The position numbers and the translations under genes were made by a program. Shown here in pieces: positions 52,651 to 63,828 of a DNA stretch of 64,000 nucleotides. Below the pieces are notes generated by a model. It did not search any database and was not told where the DNA came from. It saw nothing but the letters and a program-made list of their open reading frames with translations. Origin of the DNA: Dendrophyllia cribrosa (lineage: Eukaryota > Cnidaria > Anthozoa > Scleractinia > Dendrophylliidae); NCBI GenBank assembly GCA_024195265.1, contig JAJLRJ010000008.1, positions 23,930,932 to 23,994,931 on the forward strand, written 5' to 3'. The stretch's first letter is position 1. Each line of letters starts with the position of its first letter.

Positions 52651-52786
52651 ACACTACATATCTTCATAATTGACTGGGAGTGAAACAGTTAAACCATGAA
52701 TCCTGGTTTTTATTCTTGATTTCGTCAATGAAATTCTGCGTGATCACTGAAATGAACGCTTTTGATAATTACTTTCCTATGGTACA

Positions 52787-52933
52787 GGCCCCGATTGTTC
52801 AAAAGGTGGACAGCGCTATCCACTAGATAAATCATTATCCAGTGAATTGGCATTAGCAAAACCAATTGTGTTATCCACTGGATAGTGATTTATCCAGTGG
52901 ATAGCGCTATCCACCTTTTGAACAACCGGGGCC
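52787..52933. mobile_element. 147-bp hairpin MITE (tips GGCCCCGATTGTTCAAAAGG)
   Basis: GGCCCCGATTGTTCAAAAGG at the left and the inverse CCTTTTGAACAACCGGGGCC at the right. Next come further inverted copies of TGGATAGCGCTATCCACT. The whole folds into one stem. Non-coding. Confidence 0.75.
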
Positions 52934-54517
52934 TGGTTATTATGCTGTACAAGATGGTTCTAACGTTTTTAAATGAAATCCTTAAGTGTGACCATTCAAA
53001 CGAAAGTTCTCAAGCAGGACTTCCTTGTGACCTAAGTGTCGGATGGCTGTTAATTGTGGTTCAAACTTTCAGGTCTGCGAATTTAATCCTAACGTGTGAC
53101 CATTCAAATTAGGAGATATTGAGCAGTGCTTTTACGGGTACAAATACTGCCCGAGGCATAAGTATAACTTTGCTTATAAAGCCGCCCGCTAACATTAAGA
53201 ATTACTTAATTTTTATTCAATAACTTCGTTTTTATCTCAGCTGCCAAATAATACACCGAGAATCAAATCAAATCAAAGAATAAAGAGCCTAATAGAATAG
53301 CAACCGGATAGCCTGTGTACGGCTGCCACTTTCCTCAAGAAAAGTCGGAGAAGAGGCCCTTTTCCTCAGATTTTTCTTTAGCGTCAAGGAGTGACTGTAC
53401 ATAGGTTACAGCCCGCAGTTAATGGTGGTGATTTGGAAACGCAGAGATAAAATACTTCACACAAATGTAAGAAATGTTCATTTATTTAACATATGGATGA
53501 TACACATCTCTCACTAATAGAGTACACTAGAAATTCAATCAAATGCTTCATACCTAAATTGAATAGTCCTATTTTTCAAAAGCACGATAAAGCTAATCCA
53601 GGAATTAACGGGAATGTTCGGAATATTGAAATTTGTTGCAAAGTGAAGAACACTTTATCAAAGACAAATGTAAACATTGGTGTACTATTACCAGATGAGT
53701 TTCTACTATAACCGGGTAATCCATGGTTAGTATTATTTAGCATTAAAGCAAACAAAACCAGTAAACTAACAAACGTGGTTGTTTAGTCCCACCCTCAGGC
53801 CACCCCTGAAATATTTCCCGCGATTGGCACCAGTTGCAAGTTTTCCCGCGCTTGACAACGATTGCGGGTTTCAGTACTCGGTGTTCTGATTTGTTCATTG
53901 CACGTTTATGATTGGTCAGTCGTCATTACATGTTTTTTATTTACAACAAACCATAGAGAACTTCATCGCCCAGAATTAGGCGACACATCCGGGACCTTGA
54001 ACCGCGCTCCGAGCGCTAAATTTGAAAAGATAATCAGCGAACCGTATTCAAAACAAAGAGAAAATGGCCAAAACTGTCCAGCATGGCTCACACTTTTCAC
54101 GTTTTTGCCCAAACTACTGAACAATCATTAGTGTCAGCATATGGCTTTTGTAGAAGAGGCATCAATAAAAAATATTTGACCATTGTTGACTTTGTAGTCC
54201 TAATAGAAGTTCTGGCTATTTCACTTTGAAAATCGGCTATTTCAGTCGCTTGTTAGTATGGGAAGCCGCTTTTGAGGCTGGATGTTTCTTCAACAAATGA
54301 CTTTATTAATGTGTCAGCATATGGTTATGTTAGCTTGACACTTAAGGAAGCCTCACAGAAATTTTTGTACGATTTCGATGATTAGAAGTTCTCGCTTTTC
54401 GTCAAATTCTGAAAGTGCTCTGTTCGCTCTGTCCTTTTTGCCCTTCGGTAATCCCGCGGGACACTTTCGTCTTCGTTTGAAACTCGCGCGTGAATATTAA
54501 TGTTCCGATTGAGTTAA
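52934..54517. other. Intergenic DNA, no gene recognised
   Basis: Contains diverged copies of the GTGTGACCATTCAAA phrase (52985-53110) and a CG-rich stretch 53790-53940 with TTTCCCGCGCTTG and ATTGGCACCAG, resembling the CCAAT/E2F-rich elements but without clear ends. A CAGCATATGG phrase is repeated at 54134 and 54313. Open frames are short and lack coding character. Confidence 0.5.
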
Positions 54518-54767
54518 GCCTGGTTTCCATATAATCGCAACGATCGCAGCGATCGTTACGATCGACGATCGCTGCGATTCTTGCGACCCTTGCGATCATA
54601 TGGAAACCAAAACGTTGCGATCGTTGCGATTGCGATCGCAGAGATAGAAAAATTTCTATCTCTGCGATCGCAATCGCAACGATCGCAACGTTTTGGTTTC
54701 CACATGATCGCAAGGGTCGCAAGAATCGCAGCGATCGTCGATCGTTGCGATTATATGGAAACCAGAC
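54518..54767. mobile_element. 250-bp perfect-palindrome MITE, TTAA target duplication
   Basis: TTAA at 54514-54517 and 54768-54771. Ends GCCTGGTTTCCATATAATCG and inverse ATTATATGGAAACCAGAC. The whole element is one long palindrome built from GCGATCGCAACGATCG-type words, centred on AGAAAAATTTCT near 54650. Very high GATC density. No coding function; frames on both strands mirror each other. Confidence 0.85.
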
Positions 54768-55257
54768 TTAAAAGAGCGCGTCTAGATCTGGACTGCGTTA
54801 ACCGGTCGAGTAAAAAAGCGCAACGATTAAATACAAGCAAGTGTCTCGCGCATCGCGTTGGCTACTTGGCAAAGCTTTTCAAAAAATCCTGTTTTGGGAA
54901 AAATGATTTGGCCTTCGCGCTCTAACCATTGCGAGTCTAGCGAGTCGAAAAACAAAATCTTGCTTCACACGAACTTGTTGACAAAACGCTTTGTAAAGAG
55001 CGCGGTCCGCCTTTAATTAAGACGCTATTGTTAACTTTTATCACACCTTGGGATTTACTTCACACATCAAACCGTTTGATTGACAGCAACCGAGTCCGTG
55101 AAGAGACCCGAGTGTTCCCGAAGCTAATCTGTCGACCAATTACAGCCGATTAGTTCTGAATATGCAAATTATTATGCCGCGTATTGAGAAACTGGGCACT
55201 GTAAGTAAATGTCGCGAAAGACAATGGCATTCTGGGCGATGTTTGGTTGAAACTCTC

Positions 55258-56273
55258 CAACCTCGTTCCCAGGGCCTCTCTCTCTTCAGCTACGTCATCA
55301 TCGGGAGAGACCCTGGTTGCGGCTGGTCACGTGCCACCCAGAATCTGGGTGGTAACAAAAAATTTTGTTAGGGGAGGGGTAGTAAAGTGTATAATTGTCG
55401 CTTTACCGAGAAAGGGGAGAAGTGTTTTGAGGTATTATCGGTCATCAGAACAAGCCAAAAGCCAAGCATTTCGTAATCACACAAGTATTTTCGACCTGTA
55501 AGTGGTTCATGTTGTTGTCAACTCAGCCAAAAACGTTTCTGTGCGACGGAAAGCACGTTAAAAACCTCGTTTCTTCAGGGATGGAAACAAATGCCGCGAC
55601 GGTCAATATTTCGCGCAGACAAATGCCATGCCACGAACCGAGCTGAATTCGACATTTAGCCAGTATCAGGCTCCTGTGAATACAGAGGTAATCGTTATCC
55701 TTATGCTTTATTTTACGCTAAATTTATACTGTCAGATGGCCAATTAGCAGAAAAAAACCTAACTAAAATCAGAGAATATGCGACCGATGGAAATCAACAC
55801 TTTGTTGACAAGATCAATACATTACATTGGGCAACATTATACAGATTATATTTTATATTTTATCTGCAAGCTAAGATTTAGACACGAATGCAGCACGCAA
55901 ACTTCAAGAATTATTACATTCTGGTCAATAAAAGCATCATTTTATAAAGCAAACGATGTGTACGTGTGATGTTATATTTTGTTCAGGCAATATTGGATTC
56001 AAATCTGGATAAATAAACATCTGGCCCTTTTTGCTTTTGTTGAATTTAGAAGGCGATCGGAGGCTTTCAAAGGTGTACATATTAAAATGTTAAATGCCCG
56101 TGTGTTTGAACGAATGAGCCTCTTGACAGGCATTTCTTTCGTGTTCGTTCGAGAAGATGAACGAAAGTAGTTATTGACCCTACCCCGATGGAAAATATTT
56201 TGTCACAGCCGCAACAAGGGTCTCTCCCGATGATGACGTAGTTGAAGAGAGAGAGGCCCTGGGAACGAGGTTG
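55258..56273. mobile_element. 1.0-kb inverted-repeat transposon with 9-bp TSD
   Basis: Flanked by GAAACTCTC at 55249-55257 and 56274-56282. TIRs of about 65 bp: CAACCTCGTTCCCAGGGCCT, then CTCTCTCTTCAGCTACGTCA, and the inverse at the right. There is no transposase frame, so it is non-autonomous. A 9-bp duplication suits Mutator-like elements. A 22-bp relative made of only two tips lies at 61056-61077. The element ends 15 bp before the stop of the Kelch gene. Confidence 0.88.
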
Positions 56274-56288
56274 GAAACTCTCTCGATT

Positions 56289-59200
56289 TCATTTGTCCAT
56301 GCCCCTCTTTAGTGGAAGATAACACAGCGCTGCATCCCCGCTAACGTTCCCAAGATTTTCCCATTCACTCAAACAAACAGGATACACTTCTCCTGGTGGG
56401 ATTCTAATGCCACTGTCGACTGGAAATTTGTTGATGATGAAGTAAACTCTCCCCTCTATCTCCACTGCACCAAGCTTGTTTGGGGGAATATGGCTTTGAT
56501 CCACAACAGAGCACGTGTCGTTGAGCTCATCATAGACGCATACATTTGAAGGTTCACCTTTTGGGATGCCATTGTCATCGACAGAATTCTTTCCACCCGC
56601 GATATAAAGCCTGCCGTTCACTACAAAAGCGTTAGATCCAAAGCAACGTCGCCAGTCGTTTTTCGCCCATTTTTTCACCCACTCATTTCGTGATTCGTCA
56701 AAGCAATGCACAACAGTTTGCAGTGTTGAGCGATGGTGCTCATTGTTATGGACGTACTTACATCCGTGAAACACAAACAGCTTTGAATAACAAACTACAG
56801 CTCCATTGTTGCAACAGCCCGAGACTGAAGTGTCTTTAAAACGTTCTGTGAAACTTCCTGTCGGGTTTATTTTTGCGATACTTTGCCATTGTCGTTTAGC
56901 AAAGCTGTACCGCTGTGGGACCTGTTGATAATCAGAACTAATTGCATACATGTGGTCACCCATCTTACACAAATTGTTTATTGAGCCAAACGAATGCGGC
57001 AGCTTTTCCCACAGATTTTTGTCTATGTTGTAACACCACACGTAGCTACCCTTGGTGTCATTAGCAACTACATACAAGTTGTTCCCAACACGCTCTGTAC
57101 AAACACAGCTTTCTGCTCCAGGGAGTACAGCCATGGATGATAAAGGCTTCCAAAGTTTAGTTTCAACATCAAAGTACTGCGCCTGGGACCATTTGGGCTT
57201 AATAGCGACAAGAACCTACAATAAAACATAGTGAGAGTCACGATCAGTCACTCTACGAGCGGAGACTTTCTCGAGGTCTTGATACAAGTAGGGAAGGTAA
57301 AAGCCGTGGTGGTGGGGGGGGGGGGGGGGGGGGGGGGGCTCTCATATAAAAATAACGGGGTGTTCGTCGTTCTTTTTAGGGGTTAAAATCCATGGTTTAG
57401 TACCGCTATGGGTGTTTGAATCGAAAATGACCACGGAAAAATAAGCTGACAGGGACAACTGTTCAGAAATAATGGGTACCTCTTGGGGGTAAAAAATTAA
57501 TGTGAGTCACACGCACAAAACGTGTTTCTAGTACCCTTTAGGGATTCCTTTCAAAATTTTCGACGATCACCCCGTCAAATTTGTATAGGAGCCCCCCCCC
57601 CCCCCCCCCCCGGCGGGGGGGGGGGGGGGGTGGGGTAGAGGCTCTGCTAGCACCTTAAATTGCTGATAGAAAAAAGGTCATCGACCTCCCGTAAGTGGTG
57701 GACATTTCTTGGACGGAACTAAGTTCAAGTCAGTTTGTATTAGAGAGATACAAGAGACAAAACAATGTTGTGATGTTTCCTTTTCCTTCCTGACGTTCAA
57801 GCAGGAAAAACCTGTCGTCACTGTACTGGATATGTTCTTAGCACGTTCTTAAAATATTTGTAAGTTTCAACCTCGAAAAATTTTTTTCCCTATTTTCAAC
57901 TCTCGGTACCGCCGACATATAAAGATCCTAGCGTGACATCACACCTGAGCGATATATTTCCTGCCTCGCGATGACCGCTCCTCGGTCTTCCTATTTTTAG
58001 ATCGAAAATGTACAAAAGAGAAGATTGTTGTACACAACTTCATTATTTGTTCCTGACGATGCTACAGTAATTTGCATACAAATGTGAAATTAAGTTATTT
58101 AATTCACTTATACTTATTGTTGGGAGGCGCTAGGCCCGGGGGAGGTACTCGGGTATATTTTGGGTGGGTATGTGCCGCCCGGGTCTCCAAATTTGGACCC
58201 CGTTTTAGAAAGAATTTGCACTCAAAATGATACCCCGTTCTAGAAATAGGTCAATTTTTAATACCCCGATCTATAAAAAATGGCTGCTGATAATCTGAAG
58301 CTTTCGTGCGTTCGAAATATTATACCCCGTTCTAGGAAACGTCTCTAAAATGGATACCCCGTTCTAGATCAGGAGTCCCAAAATCACGACCCCGTTGGGC
58401 GGCACATACCCGTATAGGTATTTTGGGGGAGTACCCCCCCCCCCCCCCCCCCCCCCCCGGGGCGCTAGGAAGCTTATAGATATTAAACAAAAGACTGGTA
58501 GTTTCTTTTTCTTGCGTGAGTTTTCCTCGCCACCACTGAACTCCTCTTTAGTATAGACTGTGACATTTTGTACCAGTGCATTTTCTTTGATTTGATTAAC
58601 TGTGATCCAAATATCTTTCCCACTTCAGAAGACAAAAAGAATTTAATATAAGGCGAGTTAATTTACTTACCGTGCTCGCGGCTCGTGGCTTTGCTGTCTC
58701 TGCAAACTTTGACATTTGAGATGGTGCATGAAAATAAAGAGACGCGTCAATCAAAATTTTGTGAATTTCTGGAACTCGCTGGATTTCTTCTGTGTTGAGT
58801 TCCTCGATTAATACTCCAATATCCACCAGCCCCAGACGAACCGCTTCAATAACTTTAGCCGCGACTGGAAGCCTCTCTTCCTTTTTGTGCTTTATCCAGT
58901 TCATTACAGATTTGAAGACGAAAGTCTCCGCAGGGGCAATGAGGTCATCTCGACTGAGAAGGCTCAATAATTGATCTGAGTTAATCTGGGACAGGAATTC
59001 TTCACTGTCACAGATATCCTGGTAAATTGAAGCCATCTTGCTCGCTACACTTTCTTGTAAATCACTCAGACCATGTCTATCCGCGACTGCAGACAGCTGG
59101 CAATATATTTGCAGGTCAAATCCTTCTTGAACGAAATGCGTGTTCAAGAAATCACAACACTGGCGTACAATGTTTGTGATCTGAAGATGGTTAGCAGTAT

Positions 59201-59486
59201 CGAGAACGTCAAACACGTTTCCCTCGTTAACACGGAGTCCTCCACTGTAAATAGAGTCCAAAACAGCCTTCAAAGCGTCGGCTGAAATGCTTTCGTCTTT
59301 TAGCTCGATCACTTCTTGTTTCGATTCCTTCATTCCGTTTGTAAACATGGCGTGAAAATAGTCGCTATTTGCCGCGAGCACTATGCGATGAGCTGAAAAG
59401 ACCGCTTCTCCAACTTGTAAACGTACATCAACGAATTCTTCTCGTTCTCTAAACTGAGCGCACTTGGACAAAAGAATATCAGCCAT
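56289..59486 (-). CDS. BTB-BACK-Kelch protein (KLHL family), two exons
   Basis: Exon 1 59486-58671 and exon 2 57215-56289, phase 0, 580 residues in total. BTB domain at residues about 5-125 ([40 protein letters not shown]), BACK at about 130-235 ([40 protein letters not shown]). Six degenerate Kelch blades follow in exon 2 ([42 protein letters not shown]). Such proteins are substrate adaptors for Cullin-3 ubiquitin ligase. Length is normal and the frame intact. The subfamily is not determined. The single intron contains two G-run-bounded MITEs. Confidence 0.9.
57303..57640. mobile_element. G-run-bounded MITE, copy 3 (in Kelch intron)
   Basis: G run of about 27, then CTCTCATATAAAAATAACGG. The inverse at the right is GTCAAATTTGTATAGGAGCC then a C run and a second G run. 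Inner sequence is close to copy 1 (GGGGTTAAAATCC, GGTACCTCTTGGGGG). Borders uncertain because of G-run length. Confidence 0.6.
58135..58460. mobile_element. G-run-bounded MITE, copy 4 (9-bp TSD GGCGCTAGG)
   Basis: Perfect direct repeat GGCGCTAGG at 58126-58134 and 58461-58469. Ends CCCGGGGGAGGTACTCGGGT and the inverse GGGGGAGTACCCCC with a C run and GG. Internal repeats of ACCCCGTTCTAGA. Subfamily distinct from copies 1 and 3 but same terminal design and duplication length. Confidence 0.8.
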
Positions 59487-60114
59487 CTTTGTTCGATTGA
59501 AAAGTGAAGAGATCCCTTAGCTTTCTTGTACATGCATGTACCTCTTTTGGTACTCTAAGTCTTGGTCGAGCTGTGATATTTTGAAAACCGCCCCTAACAA
59601 TCCCCTGCTGATTGAGGATAGTCTGCGCGCAGACGTATCCGATTTCCTTGCTCCCGGCCCTTTTCCGCGGAAACTACAAAATTGCCCGAAATTGCCTCGC
59701 AACCACGTTGATTTTTATGGTAATGCAAATGAGAAAGGTTAACCGTGAAAAAGGCTATTACGTATTTGTAATAACTGGTTAAATGGCAAGAAACCGTATA
59801 CGAGAATCCCGCTGCTTGTACGCTGGATCCTTGAGGATCTGCTTCAACCAAAAAAACATTGAATATAAAACTTTAAAGCAAAGCTGAAAACAGCGAATAT
59901 TTTGTTGAGTACAATATGTACTAATTATCTTCTGACCTTCTGCTCTGATAGGTGTCGAGTCGAGATGATGAAATAAAACTCAGGTCAAGTTTTTCTAAGC
60001 GCTCTTCCTGGAAATAGTGTTTTTAGTTGGAATAACTTCTTCTTCTCATTCAGCTGTCTTATTCTTCAGTAAAACTATATCAATTTAGGTAACTTTTTTC
60101 GGACTCAGTGCAAT
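59487..60114. other. Upstream region of the Kelch gene and start of a local duplication
   Basis: 59487-59720 is the probable promoter/5' UTR of the minus-strand Kelch gene; GC-rich but no TATA box assigned. From 59923 to 60114 the sequence (TCTGACCTTCTGCTCTGATA, CGCTCTTCCTGGAAATAGTG) is repeated at 61566-61751, which continues without interruption. Confidence 0.5.
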
Positions 60115-60760
60115 CATAGTTAATAAAGTGCAATTGGTTATGAAACCGGAGAAATGTCCTTGTTCGATGTTTTTGTCATCGTTTTTCGGCCTTGACAGTA
60201 CACAACACAACAGATGTTGACTGACTTTTGTTCGAGCAACTAACCAATAGAAATGGTGCTATTAAGTTATTCAGTCATAGCGTGTGATCAAAAAACAAAA
60301 GATGTGCAAGGTGAAGTACGGTTCAACATAAATTGTAGCTCCTTTGTTATCGCCATTGAAATCAGATACCATGCAGCTCTTTACAACCTCTAATTTCATT
60401 GGACCTGCAACTGTGGGTGTCGTGCAGCTCTATTGTTTTTATATCATTGAAATCTGCAAGGTTTCATAACCCGCATTCCCTCGATTAACTATGGCCAGAA
60501 ACCCATCAGTGGGTTGAAACGTGCAACTGTCTCTTTTACGCTTCAAAACAAGCTTCCGATTATTCAATTTGCTAAGAAGTTGTTACAGCCGTATTTGGAA
60601 AATCAAGATAAAAATATTAACCAATCAATTCGCTAGAATAACTTGCTTCCAATCTCGAGGGACCGAGGGGTTTCCAAATATGGTACTAAGCAAAAAATGA
60701 ATATTCGGAAGCTGTGAATGTGCGTTACACGTTTCAACCCACTTATGGGTTTCTGCTATG
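60115..60760. mobile_element. 646-bp insertion with 7-bp duplication, containing an inverted-repeat core
   Basis: Compared with the intact duplicate at 61566-61990, this copy is interrupted between GTGCAAT at 60108-60114 and GTGCAAT at 60761-60767. The tips CATAG/CTATG are inverted. CATAGTTAAT at the left end reappears inverted (ATTAACTATG) at 60485-60494. A further pair CAGAAACCCATCAGTGGGTT and inverse AACCCACTTATGGGTTTCTG spans 60494-60756. It looks like two nested inverted-repeat elements. Confidence 0.55.
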
Positions 60761-61055
60761 GTGCAATATCGTTTTACTTGTTGACACGTGCTGGTTAATG
60801 ATATGGAAAAGGTTGGACTAAGCGTAGCCAATCGTGTGCGACGAAGAAGCTTGACACCTAACTACAGTTTCAAAGAACTTTAACAATTTTCATGCTATAT
60901 TTTAACTGTTCTTATCGTTGCTTATACTCGATATTTTTAGTTAAGAATGTCAATCTTGTAATTTTATATTACCATTCTCTTTTTATGATATGGATTCCAT
61001 ATTTAAATATTAAGGGAAAACTTGTTTTTGACGTTAGAAATAGATGCAATGAGAC

Positions 61056-61077
61056 CAACCTCGTGGGAACGAGGTTG
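61056..61077. mobile_element. 22-bp micro-element: two TIR tips with 9-bp TSD
   Basis: CAACCTCG at one end and CGAGGTTG at the other, with TGGGAA between them. The same termini (CAACCTCGTTCCC) bound the 1-kb element at 55258-56273. It is flanked by the perfect direct repeat CAATGAGAC at 61047-61055 and 61078-61086. Thus only the outermost TIR bases were inserted or retained. Confidence 0.8.
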
Positions 61078-61565
61078 CAATGAGACATATAATCGTGAGA
61101 CATTCAAAAAGATTGTTGAATCACTCTTTACTTGTACTCTTGTGAGTATTTTTCGTAGTGATCAAATCAAATCATCTCGTGAGAAGGAGTTGAGTATTGG
61201 AAGATAGATTTTGAGATACATGATGTTTTCTCCTGGTATGATTTCGGTACAGTACAGATGTTTTGCGATAAATATGACTCGGTATTCAGTGTTAAAGAGA
61301 AATTAATTCAGTGGGCAAATAGCTATGTTTACCCCAAGGTCAATTAGATTATTTTGGATTTTTACTTCAGGTTGACAATTCGTGGCAAACCTTCCTGGAA
61401 AAGGCCTATTCTTGTATTTTATCCATTTTTAGTGCAAAACCTTCGTGTCTTTTTCCGAGATAAAACCAGTTGATGTTTCGTAGAAATTCTAGCTTATCTA
61501 TATATCACTGAGCAACACTTTGCCAGTAAAACTATTTGCGGTCATGGAAATATTTGTACATCCTG

Positions 61566-61990
61566 ATTATCTACTGACCTTCTGCTCTGATAGGTGTCGA
61601 GTCGAGATGATGAAATAAAACTCAGGTCAAGTTTTACTAAGCGCTCTTCCTGGAAATAGTGTTTTTAGTTGGAGTGACTTATTCTCATTCAACTGTCTTA
61701 TTTTTCAGTTAAACTATATCAATTTAGGTAACTTTTTTCGGACTCAGTGCAATATGGTTCTACTTGTTGACACGTGCTGGTTAATGATATGGAAAAGGTT
61801 GGACTAAGCGTAGCCAATTGGGTGTGACGAAGAAGCTTGACACCTAGCTACAGTAGTTTCAAAGACCATTTTAAAACAATTTTCAAGCTGTATTTTAACT
61901 ATTCTTATCGTTGCTTATGCTCAATATTCTTACTTAAGGATGTATCTTGTAATTTTTATATTTTTACCATTCTCTTTTTAGTATTTTGAC
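61566..61990. repeat. Duplicate of 59923-60114 plus 60761-60985
   Basis: Contiguous here, whereas the other copy is split by the 646-bp insertion. Shared phrases include GGTGTCGAGTCGAGATGATG and GTTGACACGTGCTGGTTAAT. Several percent divergence and small indels. No open frame; presumably a repeat family or local segmental duplication. Confidence 0.7.
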
Positions 61991-63500
61991 TGGACATTTC
62001 GGGAAAAGTTGTGAAATTAAATCTAAGAGAAATCAGCTTTGATATCGTGACAAATTGTGGGAATATATGTTAATGACTTATCTTAACCAATCACAGAAGA
62101 CTTACGTTAGCCTAAATTATCTCTGAAACTGGTTTGACGATTTATCGACCAGTCATCTTAAAAAGGAGCCGGAACATTCAATTTCTAAACGGGAATTGTA
62201 AAAGTAGTCAAACCGAGAACATTGCTGAAGAATGAAAAGAAGTCAACAAGAGAAAGCCAGTTTATTCATTTTATCTAAAGGAACCAGCCGGCAAGTCCCC
62301 AAGACAGTTTCCTTACAGCAGGAAATCGCAAAAAATAGTTCCCAGCAGAAATTTTAGTATTCTCGAACCGCAAAAAATTGTTCCCGCACAACACAAAAAT
62401 CCCCGACCGCAAAATAAAACTCCCGCGAAAATTTCATGCTACACGCTTAGTATCGGGGATGAAAGCGGAGTAATAGGACCAGACTTATTCATTATTTCTT
62501 GTATTTTCTTCTGACATATTCATTTTTCGTTTTTTTTCTCGTTATTCATTATTCGTCATTACTTTGCTGAGGAACGTCAACATAAAATTACCCAACAATA
62601 AATTTTATCAATAGAGGGTCATGTAATTCACGTGGACAGAATAATCAAACCAAAATCCAAATACACAAGTGGTGCGTAGCTTTAAAGGTGAACTCGACAA
62701 GAATTCTAACATCAACGTGAACAGAATTTGATGAAGACAGTTCAATGTTCGTATAATGTTTTACAATTAAAACTCGATGTTTTTAATGTTTTTAACGTTT
62801 TACATTAAAACTAGATTGAAGAGTTGAAAATAGACGGTATCAGAGTTCACGTGTCTGACAAAATAAGAGCGTTTTCGTTTAGTTTGTTTGAATAGATGTG
62901 GTATTTCATGTACAGCTACGTTTTCAGGTCATACTAACTCTAGTATACTTTCAAATTGTCTGAGGCCCATTTTTTAACTTGTTACGCACTGTTGTTCTAT
63001 TACTGTTATTAAAATAACGATTATTAAAAAAAGAAATACGATAATGAAAACTAGAACGCAAATAGTATAGAGTGAATTTCCTCAGACCGTGAAATAGTTA
63101 GTACACTAATAGAGGTTAGTAGATCTTAGTTCCATTGCTTTCTTTTGTGTCTATTTGACTATTATACGCTAACTACTAGAAACTGCCGTCACGGTCTGAG
63201 TAAAATCACTCTATCATAAATCAATTACAAGCTATAGCCTCGGACTATAGCTTGTGATAACTAGAATTATTTTTAAAATTGCATAGAAAACTAAAACGAT
63301 AAAAAAAAAATGCAAATAAAACATTAAGCGGTTTCACGAAAATAAACTATATTTTGAGATAAGTAAACCTTAACCTAGCCCGAGAATAACATTTAACATG
63401 ATACTATAATTGGACAAGAGATTATAACTAGAAGTAATCACAGTTTAAAGTGCGTCTCCTTAGTACCTCGTTGTGACATGGCACTCGCGTTTCAGGCATG
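61991..63500. other. AT-rich intergenic DNA, no gene recognised
   Basis: No coding frame or RNA gene seen. Near 62330-62430 a phrase about CCGCAAAAAATTGTTCCC is repeated three times in degenerate form. An imperfect dyad near 63230-63260 (AGCTATAGCC, GGACTATAGCT). Confidence 0.5.
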
Positions 63501-63523
63501 TTTCTGGTTCTGTGACGTTTCAA

Positions 63524-63745
63524 GATGGAGCAGATTTGGTACCGACACTTTTCTCGATTCGTTCCGACACTTTTCTCGATTCGTTCCGACACTTTTCTCG
63601 ATTCGTTCCGCCTAGACGACGCGCTAAGCATGCTGGGTACTATTGTGGCGTTTCAAGATGGCGCAGATTTGGTACCGACACTTTTCTCGATTCGTTCCGC
63701 CTAGCCGACAAGATTAGGAAGCGTCTCCTTCGTCGACGCAATTAG
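63524..63745. repeat. Local repeats of CCGACACTTTTCTCGATTCG
   Basis: A 22-bp word (core CGACACTTTTCTCGATTCGT) occurs three times in tandem at 63540-63610 and once more at 63676. The last copy lies in a second larger repeat beginning TTTCAAGATGG at 63519 and 63650, followed by GCAGATTTGGTACCGACAC. Frames across it are artefacts of the repeat. Confidence 0.75.
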
Positions 63746-63756
63746 ATTATGAGCTT

Positions 63757-63828
63757 GAGATTTCTATCGCGTGATAGTTGATGAGGGCGAAGCCCGAATC
63801 ATGATCAACTATCACGCGAATAGAAATC
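63757..63828. repeat. Hairpin of ~30-bp arms
   Basis: GATTTCTATCGCGTGATAGT and the inverse ACTATCACGCGAATAGAAAT with a GGGCGAAGCCC inner hairpin. MITE-like remnant or cruciform. Near the window end another short inverted pair (ACTCACTCTA / TAGATAGTGAGT, 63954-63985) is seen. Confidence 0.6.

Noticed and set aside
53862..54131. Possible 89-codon gene
   Set aside because: No domain, no codon bias, no splice context; it overlaps a CG-rich repeat-like stretch.
54402..54925. Two similar open frames on opposite strands (RSYGNQNVAIVAIAIAEI-type)
   Set aside because: They mirror each other because the DNA is a palindromic MITE; no protein function is implied.
60625..60831. 68-codon minus-strand frame resembling a retrotransposon fragment
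   Set aside because: It lies in the nested inverted-repeat insertion, and I see no reverse transcriptase motif.
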